DNA of 64,000 nt, from the NCBI RefSeq assembly GCF_001613385.1, contig NZ_BDCG01000002.1:434001-498000 (forward strand), written 5' to 3'. The notes under the pieces are model-generated. The model was not told where the DNA came from. It did no database searches and was given only the letters and a program-made list of their open reading frames with translations. The number at the start of each line of letters is the position of its first letter. Position 1 is the first letter of the stretch. Shown here in pieces: positions 21,820 through 30,833 of the stretch. A program made the position numbers and the translations under genes. Source of the DNA: Nocardia flavorosea NBRC 108225 (lineage in GTDB: Bacteria; Actinomycetota; Actinomycetes; Mycobacteriales; Mycobacteriaceae).

Positions 21820-23172
21820 GTGGATACGCATTCCGGGACGAGCGAGCACACCACGCAGGACCGCAAGGCCGAAATCGTCGAGGTCTTCACCGACGCCTTC
21901 GGTGACATGATCGCCACCGATCCGGACGCCTTCCGCAAGAAATTCCGCAAGATGGCCGATAACCCGTTCGCCTTCTACCGCGGTTCGGCCTGTCTCTTCT
22001 ACCACGATATGGCGGCCGTCGAGGATCCGTGGGCCGATGAGCGCACCGGCCGGATCTGGATCCAGGCCGATCTGCATGCGGAGAACTTCGGTACCTATAT
22101 GGATTCCGCGGGCCAATTCGTTTTCGATGTCAACGATTTCGACGAGGCATATCTCGGTGCATTCACCTGGGATATCAGACGATTCTGCGCCAGTGTGGCG
22201 CTGCTGTCCCGCAGGAAAGCGGTATCCGATGCCGATATCGAGGAACTGATCGCGACCTATGCGCGGTCCTACGTGCGTATGGTGCGCGCCTTCCACGACG
22301 GCAGCCGCGACGAACAGGGTTTCAAACTGCACCTGCGCAACACCACGGGTCCGGTACACGATGTGTTGCTGGATGCCCGGATGAATACGCGCACCGCACT
22401 GCTGGCCGGCACCACGGTCGTCGAGAACTACGAGCGCCGGTTCCGGCCGGGCAAAGGCGTCCGGACTCTGGAGGACGACGAACGCGCGCTGGTACTCGAC
22501 GCCTTCACCCGGTACCTCGACACCATCCCGGAGCACAAACGCTTCCGCAGCATCACCTACGAAGTCAAAGATATTGTGGGCCGCAAGGGTTTCGGGATCG
22601 GGTCGGCGGGATTGCCCGCGTACAACATCCTTGTGGAAGGGCAGACCGAGGCTCTGGAGAACGATGTGATCCTGTCCATGAAACAGGGAAATGTGGCCGC
22701 GCCCAGCCGGATCGTGCGCGACGAGCGGATCCGGAAATACTTCCGCCACCACGGGCACCGCACCGCGGTATCCCAGCGCGCGCTCCAGGCCCACGCCGAT
22801 CCGTGGCTCGGTTACACCGAGATCGGCGACCAGGGCTATATCGTCTCCGAACTCTCCCCGTACGTCAGCGACCTCGACTGGTCCGACCTCACCGAACCCG
22901 CCGAGATGCGGCCGGTCATCGAGTATCTCGGCCAGGCCACCGCGGGGATGCACTGCGTCTCCGACGCCGACTCCGAGCAGACCCTGGTCGATTTCCAGAG
23001 TGAAGAAGCGATCATGGCGGCCATCGGCTCCCATGAAACGGAATTCGTCCGCGATATGGTGGATTTCGGTCAGAGCTACGCGCGGCGGACCCGGGCGGAT
23101 CACGAACTCTTCATCGACGCGTTCCGCAACGGCGAGATCCCCGGCCTCGAGCGATCGACCCGCGACGCCTGA
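21820..23172 (+). CDS. DUF2252 family protein
   Basis: 450 residues. DUF2252 has a distant kinase-like fold; the motifs seen here are FYRGSACLFYHDM, IWIQADLHAENFGTY and FDVNDFDEAYLGAFTWDIRR, followed by SMKQGNVAAPSR and YIVSELSP. The D-x-H-x-x-N and D-x-N-D-F-D segments look like the catalytic and metal loops of aminoglycoside-phosphotransferase-type kinases, but no substrate is established for the family. GTG 21820 is chosen because the family homology begins there and GAGAGGA precedes it; the open frame continues upstream in low-quality sequence. Monocistronic. Confidence 0.85.
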   Translation: MDTHSGTSEHTTQDRKAEIVEVFTDAFGDMIATDPDAFRKKFRKMADNPFAFYRGSACLFYHDMAAVEDPWADERTGRIWIQADLHAENFGTYMDSAGQFVFDVNDFDEAYLGAFTWDIRRFCASVALLSRRKAVSDADIEELIATYARSYVRMVRAFHDGSRDEQGFKLHLRNTTGPVHDVLLDARMNTRTALLAGTTVVENYERRFRPGKGVRTLEDDERALVLDAFTRYLDTIPEHKRFRSITYEVKDIVGRKGFGIGSAGLPAYNILVEGQTEALENDVILSMKQGNVAAPSRIVRDERIRKYFRHHGHRTAVSQRALQAHADPWLGYTEIGDQGYIVSELSPYVSDLDWSDLTEPAEMRPVIEYLGQATAGMHCVSDADSEQTLVDFQSEEAIMAAIGSHETEFVRDMVDFGQSYARRTRADHELFIDAFRNGEIPGLERSTRDA

Positions 23173-23366
23173 CCTATCACCCTCGCGGACGGGGCCTATC
23201 CGGACGGCGGGCGACAGGTGGCGAACCCGGTCTGTGACACCGATTTCGCGGTTCACGGATCGGAGTCGCCTGCTTTCTGTGCAGTAGTACGCCGCCCGCG
23301 AGTGATCGCCGGTTGATCGCACTTGCCGGTGGTCGGCGCGCGGAACGGCGAGCAGCGGAATTCCTG

Positions 23367-24576
23367 CTACCGTCTGCCCAGAGCATCGCGTGCCTGCATG
23401 AGAAACCGGCGCTCGGCAGCGTCGTGCGACAAGTCGATCGCCTTGGTGTAGGCGGCGTACGCCCGGCCGGAGCGGCCGAGCAGAACGCACAGGTGGGCGC
23501 GGACCGCCCAGGCGGGCTGGAATCGCCGGTCACCGATCTCGGCGTCCAGGATCGTGAGCCCTGCGGCAGGCCCGTGTACGCGGGCGGTCGCAGCGGCGAG
23601 TGAGGTCGCGCTGCCGAGCGTCGGTGCGAAACGGTGCAGCGCGCGATGGGCGTCGAGGAGGACAACGGGATCGGCACCGGCGCCTTCGGCCGCCTGGATC
23701 GCGGCCTCGAGCTGGTACCGGCCGAGGGTGGCGAACGAATAGGCGCGGCGGAGATGGGCGTGGCCCCGTGCGACGAGCTCGGCGTCCCAGCGACCGCGGT
23801 CCTGCCGCGCCAGCGGTATGTAGTTACCTGCGGAATCGGTGCGCGCGGGCGCGCGGGCCGTGCACAGGTCGATGAGGGCCGCGAGACCATACGCCTCGGG
23901 ATCGTCGGGCAGCACCTGAGTGAGTACCTCGGCCAGGTGGAGTGCCTCCCCGGTCAGCGACTCGTTCCGTTCGCGGCCGGTGGTGTGCCAGTCGATGGCG
24001 AACGCGCCGTAGACGGCTTCCAGCACCGCGTCCACCCGCGCGGGTAGCTGGCTCGCTCGGGCATGCGGAACGGTATGCGCGCCTGCATGATTCGCCTCTT
24101 GGCGCGGGTCAGGCGCGCCGCCATCGTCGCGGTGGGCACGCTGAAGGCCCGGCCGATCTGCTCGGCGGTACAGCCCAGCAGGGTGTTGAGCATCAACGGA
24201 GTGCGGGCGGGCGGGTCGATGGCCGGATGGGCGCAGACGAACATGAGCTCGAGCCGGCGGTCTTCCAGAGCCTCCGGGTCGATCTCGTCCAGCAGGCCCG
24301 GGTCGTGGAGCACCGGGTCGAGGGCGATGGTGCGGCGAGCGGGTGCCCCGGTGACGACGTCACGGATGCGGTTGCGGGCCACCGTGAGCAACCAGGCGTC
24401 GGGGTTGACGGGGACGCCCTCGACCGGCCAGTGCCGCACCGCCCGCTCGAAGGCATCGGCCAGGGCGTCCTCCGCCGTGGTGACATCGCCGCAACGGGCG
24501 GCGAGCAATGCCAGCAACCGGCCGTAGGAGGTGCGGGCCGCGTCGGCGGCCCGCCCCCCGCCTCCCTACGGCTCAC
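23367..24576 (-). pseudogene. ECF42-type sigma factor gene with two frameshifts
   Basis: Would encode about 400 residues: sigma region 2 (LLALLAARCGDVTTAEDALADAFERAV, WLLTVARNRIRD), region 4 (MLNTLLGCTAEQIGRAFSVPTATMAARLTRAKRR) and a long TPR-like C-terminal extension (YGAFAIDWHTTG to the stop). The GTG at 24576 overlaps the YciI stop (GTGA). Reading requires a one-base correction at a C6 tract (24554-24559) and another near 24046-24050, where PERA must join LPARVDAVLEAVYGAF. Either it is inactive or the assembly has two errors. ECF42 factors pair with YciI/DGPF proteins, as here. Confidence 0.8.
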
Positions 24577-24944
24577 GCCGTCCATTCTCCGGCAATAGAC
24601 GAGGTGGCCACGGGCCGAACCTCGAGCGTCGCGTAGCTCGCGGCCGGGCATTTCTCGGCCCAGCCGAGCGCGGCGTCCAGATCGGGGACATCGAGGACGA
24701 ACACCCCGGCCAACGCCTCCTTCGTCGCGGCGAACGGGCCGTCCTGCACCTGCAATATGCCCGTACGCCTGGTCACGGTGGTCGTCGCTGCCTGCGGAAA
24801 CAGGATATCGCCGCCGACCAGGACCCCTGCTTCATGCAGGGCCCGCCCGTAGGCATCGAATGCCCGCTGCATATCCTCGATCGCCGCCGCGGGAATATCC
24901 CCCTCGGCCGGCTCCTCGTTGTGGACCAGAAACGCGTATCGCAT
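24573..24944 (-). CDS. YciI/DGPF-type protein, partner of an ECF42 sigma factor
   Basis: 123 residues. YCII-related fold: MRYAFLVHNEEPAEG at the start, then MQRAFDAYGRALHEAGVLVGGDILFP and GPFAATKEALAGVFVLDVPDLDAALGWAEKCP. Ligand-binding His/Asp pairs of the family are plausible but no enzyme activity is established. ECF42 loci typically encode such DGPF proteins under control of the sigma factor. The reading frame is intact although the sigma gene it overlaps is frameshifted. Upstream lies a promoter fitting the ECF42 consensus. Confidence 0.88.
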   Translation of the reverse strand: MRYAFLVHNEEPAEGDIPAAAIEDMQRAFDAYGRALHEAGVLVGGDILFPQAATTTVTRRTGILQVQDGPFAATKEALAGVFVLDVPDLDAALGWAEKCPAASYATLEVRPVATSSIAGEWTA

Positions 24945-24993
24945 CGGTTTCTCCTTCTTCAGGGGCCGGATCCGGTATCCGTGCGTTCACCCT

Positions 24994-25054
24994 TGCGCAG
25001 AGATGACGATCCGGCGCCGAGGGAATCGACACTTCTGCGCAGAAAGTTGCGCAG
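24994..25054 (-). promoter_or_regulatory. ECF42-type promoter and TGCGCAG repeats upstream of the YciI gene
   Basis: Minus strand: TGTCGA (25031-25026), 17-bp spacer, CGTC (25008-25005). This agrees with the ECF42 target I recall (TGTCGA in -35, CGA/TC in -10). The same region has TGCGCAG at 24994-25000 and 25048-25054, and a perfect 12-bp palindrome TTCTGCGCAGAA at 25033-25044. The remaining gap to the ABC-F stop (25055-25231) holds no recognisable gene. Confidence 0.65.
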
Positions 25055-25231
25055 ACCATAATCCGCCCCATGACCCAGCACGAACGGTCCGAGCCGGCGA
25101 GGTTTGCGCCGGCGCGGTCCCCGACTCGGCGCCGCACGACCGGCCGGTGCGGCCGGGTTACGAGCATTGCCGTCCTGCTGGCCCGGGCCGGCCTCCTCGG
25201 CCGATTACACACCGGCCGAGCACCGCCCGGA

Positions 25232-26893
25232 TCATGCGATCCTGGCTATCGGAGCTTCCGGGGCAGCGGCACCCCCGCACACCCCGTCCCGGATCTCGAG
25301 CCGGGCGCCCTGGAAGCGCTCACGTATCCGGCGGTCGTGGGTGACCATCACCACCGCACCCCGATAGCCGGTGAGTGCCTCCTCCAGTTCTTCCACCAGC
25401 GCCGGGGACAGGTGGTTGGTCGGTTCGTCGAGCAGCAGCAAATCGACCGGATCGCTCACCAGGCGTGCCAGCTCGATCCGCCGGCGCTGCCCGTAGGAGA
25501 GGTCTCCGACGCGTATACCCAGCTCCTCCGGCCGGAACAGTCCCAACCGCAGCAGTTCGTCCGCGTGCTCCGCCGGATGCCACGGGCGTCCGTAGGCGAA
25601 CGCCTGCAGCACGGTGATCTTCGTGGGCCACGCAACCTCCTCCTGTCGCAGGAAGCCCACACGACCGGTCACCCGCACCGAACCGCTGTCGGGCTCCAGT
25701 TCCCCGGCGAGCAGTCGCAACAGTGTCGTCTTCCCGGCGCCGTTGGGGCCGGTGATCAGCAGCCGCGCCCCGGCAGGGAGGCAAACCTCGGCGGCCTCGA
25801 GCCGGCCGCGCACCCGGACGCCGGTCATCTCGGCGACGGGCCCCTCCGCATCCCGCATGTGACCGTCCAGATCCGGGGCGAAATGCAGCGGGTCCGGCGG
25901 CGCGGCGACCGGGTTGCCGGTGAGCCGTTCGAGACGTTCCTTGGCATTGCGGATCCGTCCGCGCGCGCCGTGGTCACGACCGCGCGCCCGGAACGGCCCC
26001 GCCGCGAACACCGCCAGCGGAAGCTTGCGCGGAATGGCGTCCAGCCGTGCCACATTCGACTCCGCCAGGCGGCGGTTACGAGCCAGTTCCTCTTTCCATC
26101 GCTGGTGTTCTTCCACCATCCGCCGCCGTTGCGCCGCTTTGGCCCGTAGGTATCCCTCGTATCCGTCGCCGAACCGGGCGACCTGCCCGTCCGCGACCTC
26201 GAGCACCACATTCGTGATGCGTTCGAGGAAGACCCGGTCGTGCGTCACCGCCACGACAGTGCCGCGGTGGCTGCGCAGGTACCGTTCGAGCCAGCTCACC
26301 GCGGCATCGTCGAGGTCGTTGGTGGGTTCGTCGAGCAGGAGCAATTCCGGCGCGGCCGCCAGGGTGGCCGCCAGCGCGAGCCGCGACCGTTGCCCGCCGG
26401 ACAGGGTGCCCAGCAGGCGGTCTCGTGCGAGGCCGGGCAGCCCGAGCCCGGCGAGCGCAGTATCCACTCGTTGGTCGGCCTGGTATCCGCCACGCGCTTC
26501 GAACCGCGCCAGCAGCTCCGCGTAGCGGCCCAGCACCGGCTCCAGCGGTCCGTCGTCGGCCAGTTCGGTTTCCACACTGCGCAAACGGTTTTCGAGTTCC
26601 CGGATATCGGCCAGCGCCAGGTCGATCGCGTCGGCGACAGTCGCGGTACCCGGCAGTGCGAGTGTTTGCGGTAGATATCCGGTCCCGCCGGGCGCCGAAA
26701 CGCAGACCTCGCCGTTATCCGGCAGTTCCTGCCCGGCGAGCAGCCGCAGCAGTGTCGATTTACCGGAGCCGTTGTCGCCGACGATACCGACGGTTTCGCC
26801 GGGCCGGATCGACAGCGAGACGCGGTCCACAACGGTGCGGTCGCCGTAGCGTTTGGTGATTTCGGAGAGGGTGAGTTGAGCAGCGGTGAGCAT
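25232..26893 (-). CDS. ABC-F family ATPase, ribosome-protection type
   Basis: 553 residues, two ABC domains in one chain and no membrane segments. Domain 1: GDNGSGKST, LSGGQRSRLALA, LLLLDEPTND. Domain 2: GPNGAGKTT, LSYGQRRRIELA (Tyr replaces the first Gly of the signature), LLLLDEPTNH. The basic, helical linker of about 80 residues between them (AKAAQRRRMVEEHQRWKEELARNRR) is the part that reaches the peptidyl-transferase centre in antibiotic-resistance ABC-F proteins. ATG 26893 follows AGGAGGA. Likely protects ribosomes against a macrolide, lincosamide, streptogramin or pleuromutilin, or acts as a translation factor; which one cannot be told from sequence. Confidence 0.88.
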   Translation of the reverse strand: MLTAAQLTLSEITKRYGDRTVVDRVSLSIRPGETVGIVGDNGSGKSTLLRLLAGQELPDNGEVCVSAPGGTGYLPQTLALPGTATVADAIDLALADIRELENRLRSVETELADDGPLEPVLGRYAELLARFEARGGYQADQRVDTALAGLGLPGLARDRLLGTLSGGQRSRLALAATLAAAPELLLLDEPTNDLDDAAVSWLERYLRSHRGTVVAVTHDRVFLERITNVVLEVADGQVARFGDGYEGYLRAKAAQRRRMVEEHQRWKEELARNRRLAESNVARLDAIPRKLPLAVFAAGPFRARGRDHGARGRIRNAKERLERLTGNPVAAPPDPLHFAPDLDGHMRDAEGPVAEMTGVRVRGRLEAAEVCLPAGARLLITGPNGAGKTTLLRLLAGELEPDSGSVRVTGRVGFLRQEEVAWPTKITVLQAFAYGRPWHPAEHADELLRLGLFRPEELGIRVGDLSYGQRRRIELARLVSDPVDLLLLDEPTNHLSPALVEELEEALTGYRGAVVMVTHDRRIRERFQGARLEIRDGVCGGAAAPEAPIARIA

Positions 26894-26918
26894 ATGTCCT
26901 CCTGTTCTCGGCACGCGG

Positions 26919-27045
26919 CCGTGATCACGGGAACCCACACACAGGCAATGCACCGGCCGCGGCCGGAAGGTGTGGTGGGTGAAGAACGCGGAGGCGCACT
27001 CACCTGTGGAGTGGCGCTCGACGCGTAGGGGGTGTGATTACAGGA
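26919..27045 (-). promoter_or_regulatory. Leader of the ABC-F gene with palindromes
   Basis: The 265-bp gap between the NmrA-like gene and ABC-F has an AT-rich promoter-like patch (around 27035-27055, TGTAAT on the minus strand), giving a leader of about 140 nt. Inside it are perfect palindromes CCGTGATCACGG (26919-26930) and CCGGCCGCGGCCGG (26953-26966). Resistance ABC-F genes are often controlled by leader attenuation, but no clear uORF with stop was found here. Confidence 0.3.
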
Positions 27046-27158
27046 AGAACAACAAAGTACCCATGAGGCGACTGACGCTATCGGTGAGGGACCTGACTGT
27101 CAATCCCTGTTCCGATTCGCCTGGGCAGGCGCGCAGCGGCCACCGCTGCCACTGGGGT

Positions 27159-28079
27159 CTAAGAGCTGCGCATATGCCGACGCGCCCAGCTCCCGAAGTC
27201 GGTGAGCGGAATCCCCAGAGCCCGCGCGAATTCCGGTCGCGCCGGCTGACCCTCGACGTTCATGAACGCATGGGAGGCGCCCATCGGGGGCATACCGGCG
27301 GCCACTGCCTGCTCCTCGGTCATATCCGGGGCGGTCAGCGGCGTACCGAGGACTTCCGAGAGGACCGCGGCGATTTCGGTCATCGACAGATAGTCGCTTG
27401 CCAGCTCCAGTTCCACCCGATCGAATCGTTCGGGGTCGGCGACGGCCGCGGCTGCCGCCCGACCGATATCGGCCACCGCGGCCAGCGACAGCCGCGTATC
27501 CGGTTTCAGCACACTCACCAAACCACCCGAAATCCCGCGAGGAAAGAGGAAAGCCATTTCGGGAAGAAAATTCTCCATGAAGAAACCCGGTTTGATAATG
27601 GTCCACCGGGCGAAACCGGCAGCGCGAACCTGCTCTTCGATGGCGTGTTTGGTGTTCATCGACGGCGCGGCCGCAGCCCCGCGGCCCTCCGCCCAGCCGG
27701 GTATCGCGGTATGGGGGCCCACACCGGATGCCGACGTGTACACGAACTGCGTTACCCCGGCGGCGCGCGCACTTTCCAGCAGATTGACTGCCTGGTCGAA
27801 TTCCCCGGCGAAATCGAAACCCGAGTCCGTCAGCGGCGCCTGCTGTATCGAGAAGACCGCGCGGGTACCCGCCGCGGCCCGGGCGATCGAATCCCGGTCA
27901 CGCAGATCGCCCGCGACCAGTTCGGCCCCCAGCTCGGCGACGGCACGTGCCGGCCCGGTGGCCGGATCGCGGACCAGTGCGCGAACGAGAATACCGGCCG
28001 CGAGCAGTGCACGGGCAGTGGCGCCCCCCTGTTTGCCGGTGGCACCGGTTACCAGAACGGGTGCGGTTTCTACGGACAT
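27159..28079 (-). CDS. NmrA-like NAD(P)-binding protein
   Basis: 306 residues. Atypical SDR: GATGKQGG cofactor loop near residue 13, then ALVRDPATG, a structural YTSASGVGPH region and IIKPGFFMENFLPEM. The usual YxxxK catalytic pair is absent, as in NmrA/HSCARG redox sensors and related isoflavone-reductase-like proteins. ATG 28079 follows GGAGGAG; it is divergent from a TetR gene and shares two operators with it. Likely an NADPH-dependent reductase or sensor induced by a small electrophile (inference). Confidence 0.88.
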   Translation of the reverse strand: MSVETAPVLVTGATGKQGGATARALLAAGILVRALVRDPATGPARAVAELGAELVAGDLRDRDSIARAAAGTRAVFSIQQAPLTDSGFDFAGEFDQAVNLLESARAAGVTQFVYTSASGVGPHTAIPGWAEGRGAAAAPSMNTKHAIEEQVRAAGFARWTIIKPGFFMENFLPEMAFLFPRGISGGLVSVLKPDTRLSLAAVADIGRAAAAAVADPERFDRVELELASDYLSMTEIAAVLSEVLGTPLTAPDMTEEQAVAAGMPPMGASHAFMNVEGQPARPEFARALGIPLTDFGSWARRHMRSS

Positions 28080-28105
28080 CAGTTCTCCTCCATAACAACG
28101 AAACA

Positions 28106-28164
28106 CTAAATGGCGGGGCCCGCCGTTTAGCTTTCGCTAGAATACGGCGGGGCCCGCCACTTAG
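28106..28164. promoter_or_regulatory. Paired GGCGGGGCCCGCC operators between NmrA-like and TetR genes
   Basis: Site 1 (28106-28130) is a near-perfect 25-bp palindrome with CTAAA/TTTAG ends around GGCGGGGCCCGCC. Site 2 (28143-28164) repeats the same 13-bp core with related flanks (TAC and ACTTAG). Core centres are 34 bp apart and flank both promoters, so one TetR regulator can repress both genes. Confidence 0.8.
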
Positions 28165-28184
28165 CAATCCCGAGAGGAAAACCG

Positions 28185-28751
28185 ATGCCGGATCAGCAGC
28201 AACGCGCCGACGCCCGGCGCAACTACGCGCGCATCCTCGCGGTCGCCGAGGCCGAGGTCGCCGCCCACGGATCCGCGGCCTCACTGGAGCAGATCGCCCG
28301 CACCGCCCGGGTCGGCTCGGCCACCGTGCGCCGCCACTTCCCCACCCGCCGCGCCCTGCTGGAAGCTGTCTCCCACGAACGCGTCGAGGTCCTGCGCATA
28401 CGCGCCGGTGAACTGGCCGGCGCCACCGACGGCCGGGCGGCACTCCTGGAATGGCTGGGCGATGTCGTGACGTACTGCGTCGAGGCCCGGGGCCTGGCGG
28501 CCGCGCTGTCCTACGATCTCGAACCCGATTCACTGCACGAGAACTCGTGCGCGGCGACGATTCACGAGGCCGGCGACCCGCTCCTGCAGCGCGCGATCCG
28601 CGACGGTGCGGTCGCACCGGACACCACCATCACCGAGCTGATCACCCTCATCATCGGCATCACTCTGGCCACCGAATCCCTCTCCGACCCCGCCGGCCGC
28701 GCACACCGCCTGTTCCGGCTCGCCATCACGGGATTGAGCCCGCGGCGCTGA
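28185..28751 (+). CDS. TetR-family repressor of the NmrA-like gene
   Basis: 188 residues. N-terminal HTH (RILAVAEAEVAAHGSAASLEQIARTARVGSATVRRHFPTRRALLEAV) with the SATVRRHFPTR recognition helix, then a TetR_C-type helical domain. ATG 28185 follows GAGAGG. The operators immediately upstream and the divergent target gene make autoregulated local repression the clear expectation. Confidence 0.9.
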   Translation: MPDQQQRADARRNYARILAVAEAEVAAHGSAASLEQIARTARVGSATVRRHFPTRRALLEAVSHERVEVLRIRAGELAGATDGRAALLEWLGDVVTYCVEARGLAAALSYDLEPDSLHENSCAATIHEAGDPLLQRAIRDGAVAPDTTITELITLIIGITLATESLSDPAGRAHRLFRLAITGLSPRR

Positions 28752-28780
28752 AGCGCTCCGGCGCCGGAACCCGGCCGGGC

Positions 28781-29074
28781 TCAACTCGTCCGGCGTCGCA
28801 CCTCCCGCTCGCAGGCCTGCGAGAAATCTCCCGGATCGAATCCGAGTACCAGCCCGATCGCCTCCAGCGACCGCCGCGACAGCTTCCCACCTCGTTCGGC
28901 ATACATGGTCGTACCCGGCAGCAGGAACGCCGCATTGTCGAGCTCCAGACAGGTGAGACCGGCTACTCGGCGTTCCAGTGACAACTGTTCGCCGACCACC
29001 ATGTCGGTCGCGGCGAGAAGTTCCCGGTCGTCCATGTCCACGCGTCCAGTGTGAACCTGCTCACCATCCGTCAT
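28781..29074 (-). CDS. Hypothetical protein
   Basis: 97 residues from ATG 29074 (or 84 from ATG 29035). Contains [22 protein letters not shown] and [31 protein letters not shown], a helical, charged C-terminus that could be part of a HTH or helical bundle. No family recognised. Convergent with the TetR gene (stops 30 bp apart). An in-frame extension to 29233 is low-complexity and probably not coding. Confidence 0.45.
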   Translation of the reverse strand: MTDGEQVHTGRVDMDDRELLAATDMVVGEQLSLERRVAGLTCLELDNAAFLLPGTTMYAERGGKLSRRSLEAIGLVLGFDPGDFSQACEREVRRRTS

Positions 29075-29304
29075 CCAACGTTTGCCGATGTTGCCGGAAA
29101 CTTCCTCCTGCTGCGGACAAGGCCGGTCTGCACCACCTGGAACAGCTCGAGGCCGGGCCGGCTGCCGTTCGACTCGATGGCCGGCCGAGCGGTTTCCGGC
29201 TGCCACTCCGGCAACCGGCGAGCCGATCCGCACAACCGATCGGGCGTGACGGATTCCGCCGAGATCGACGACCGGCGATCACGGCGGCCCCTACGCTTGA
29301 CCCC

Positions 29305-30240
29305 ATGCCACTCGTTGCCGGTGTCGATTCATCCACGCAGTCGTGCAATATTGTTGTTCGCGATGCCGAAACCGGCGCGTTGCTGCGGCAGGGTCGCGCG
29401 GCCCATCCCGCAGGCACCGAAATCGACCCCATGCACTGGTGGTCCGCATTCGAGCGCGCCGCAGTCGCGGCCGGTGGACTCGCCGATATCGACGCCCTCT
29501 CGGTCGCCGCCCAGCAGCACGGCATGGTGTCCCTTGCCGAGGAGGGCAGCTATGTCCGGCCCGCGCTGTTGTGGAACGACACCGGTCGGCGGCGGCGCAA
29601 CAACTCGTCGCGGAGCTGGGCGGCGCCCAGGCGTGGGCCGACGCGGTCGGTGTCGTACCGCTCGCGGCGATCACGGTGGCGAAACTGCGCTGGCTCGCCG
29701 ACAACGAGCCCGCTGCGGCCGATCGGACGGCGGGCGTCTGCCTGCCCCACGATTGGCTGAGCTGGCAGCCGGCCGGCGCCGGGAGCATCGATTCGATCGT
29801 CACCGATCGCGGCGACGCGAGCGGAACCGGCTACTACGCCACGGCCACGGACCGGTACCGGCCCGATCTGATCGAACTCGCCTTCGCCACCCGGCGGCCG
29901 GTGCTGCCCCGGGTGGCCGCACCGAACGAAATCACCGGTGCCGCCGCAAGAATTGCGCCCGGCGCGGCACCGGGGCCCCGGGACCGGCGACAATGCTGCC
30001 GCGGCCCTCGCACCGGACGCTCGCGAAGACGAGGTGATCGTCTCTATCGGGACCTCGGGCGTCGTCTCAGCGATCAGCTCGACCATCGCCGATGACGCGT
30101 CGGGTGCGGTGGCCGCGTTCGCCGATGCCACCGGCAGGCAGCTCCCGCTGCTGTGCACCCTCAACGGCGCACCGGTCCCGGACGCGATGGCCGGACTGCT
30201 CGGTGTCGATCACGAGCGTCTCGCCGAGCTGGCGCTGAAC
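29305..30240 (+). pseudogene. xylB: Xylulokinase gene, frameshifted twice and truncated
   Basis: FGGY-kinase start [21 protein letters not shown] (nucleotide loop), [10 protein letters not shown] and LLWNDT are in one frame. A one-base deletion near 29583 moves the continuation ([38 protein letters not shown]) to a second frame. Near 29975 it moves to a third (GTGDNAAAALAPDAREDEVIVSIGTSGV). The match ends near 30240, after about 310 of an expected 470-500 residues, where the insertion-element remnant begins. The ATG follows TACGCT by 7 nt, a possible leaderless start. It would have phosphorylated xylulose produced by the adjacent polyol pathway; now inactive. Confidence 0.85.
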
Positions 30241-30309
30241 CGGAGTGCCTACTGTTCGATGCCGCAGCGCCGAGATCGGGGCGCCGCCATCGAGCTTGCG
30301 AAGTAGGAA

Positions 30310-30833
30310 CCGACCACAAGCGCTTCGCCCGCCAGTACTGCCGGGCCCGCTCAGGGAACTGGGCGCATAAGCATTCGACGGCGATTATCCATGAGAACCA
30401 AGCAGGGTACGTGACACCACAGGCACATGCCCAAGAGCGGACGTGCAAGGGTTTCTTGTCCCCGACCGCCCCGCACGCAGAACACATACGGGTCGAGGGA
30501 AAGAACCGATCCACCCTGGCGAACCTCCGCCCGTACCGGGCGGCTTTCTCCTCCAGCATGCGGGTGAACATGCCCCACCTCCCGGCGTGGACCGACTTCG
30601 CCGACCGGGTACGGGACAGACCTTTCACCCACAAGTCCTCGATCACCCACGCCGGGATATGAACGCCGTACGAAACATTCTCGCCGCTGGACGAGCGGAG
30701 AGCGTAAACGCCTACGGAGGGGCAGCAAGTCCGGCCGCGTGAGCGGAAGGCACGCCCCTGTGAAACAGGAACCCACTGAGCGCCCGACCAGGGGGCTGGT
30801 AGGAATCCTCGCCCTTCCGGGCGAGTAGGACGT
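30310..30833 (+). mobile_element. tnpB: IS200/IS605-type tnpB remnant with right end
   Basis: Plus strand 30310-30404 encodes RFARQYCRARSGNWAHKHSTAIIHENQA, the TnpB segment that normally precedes VEDLAVKGL. The plus-strand tail 30653-30742 reads RDMNAVRNILAAGRAESVNAYGG, the RuvC-III end. The segment between is inverted (separate entry). Downstream is the typical right end: GTGAAACAGGAACCCACTGAG, a CTCGCCC-TTCC-GGGCGAG hairpin and GGACGTCAAT near 30833. This 3' region corresponds to the omega-RNA of active TnpB elements. The 5' part of tnpB and any tnpA are missing, so the element is dead. Confidence 0.85.
30408..30650 (-). mobile_element. Inverted internal segment of tnpB
   Basis: The minus strand reads WVIEDLWVKGLSRTRSAKSV, then GMFTRMLEEKAARYGRRFARVDRFFP, then CSACGAVGDKKPLHVRSW and CACGVTY. 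That is exactly the TnpB stretch missing between the plus-strand flanks, including most of RuvC-II and the zinc finger. The finger's second pair is CAC rather than CxxC, so a codon has also been lost. Breakpoints fall at about 30404-30410 and 30650-30653, where GCAGGGTACGTG faces an imperfect inverted match CCGGCGTGGGTG. Confidence 0.8.

Noticed and set aside
21493..23490. 665-codon minus-strand open frame opposite DUF2252
   Set aside because: No family features; DUF2252 on the plus strand has conserved motifs throughout.
25070..26149. 359-codon plus-strand frame opposite the ABC-F gene
   Set aside because: Antisense shadow with no domain; ABC-F has both Walker motif sets.
30153..30662. 169-codon plus-strand frame through the tnpB region as a hypothetical gene
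   Set aside because: Only its middle matches TnpB; the second half is the antisense of the inverted segment, so it is not one gene.
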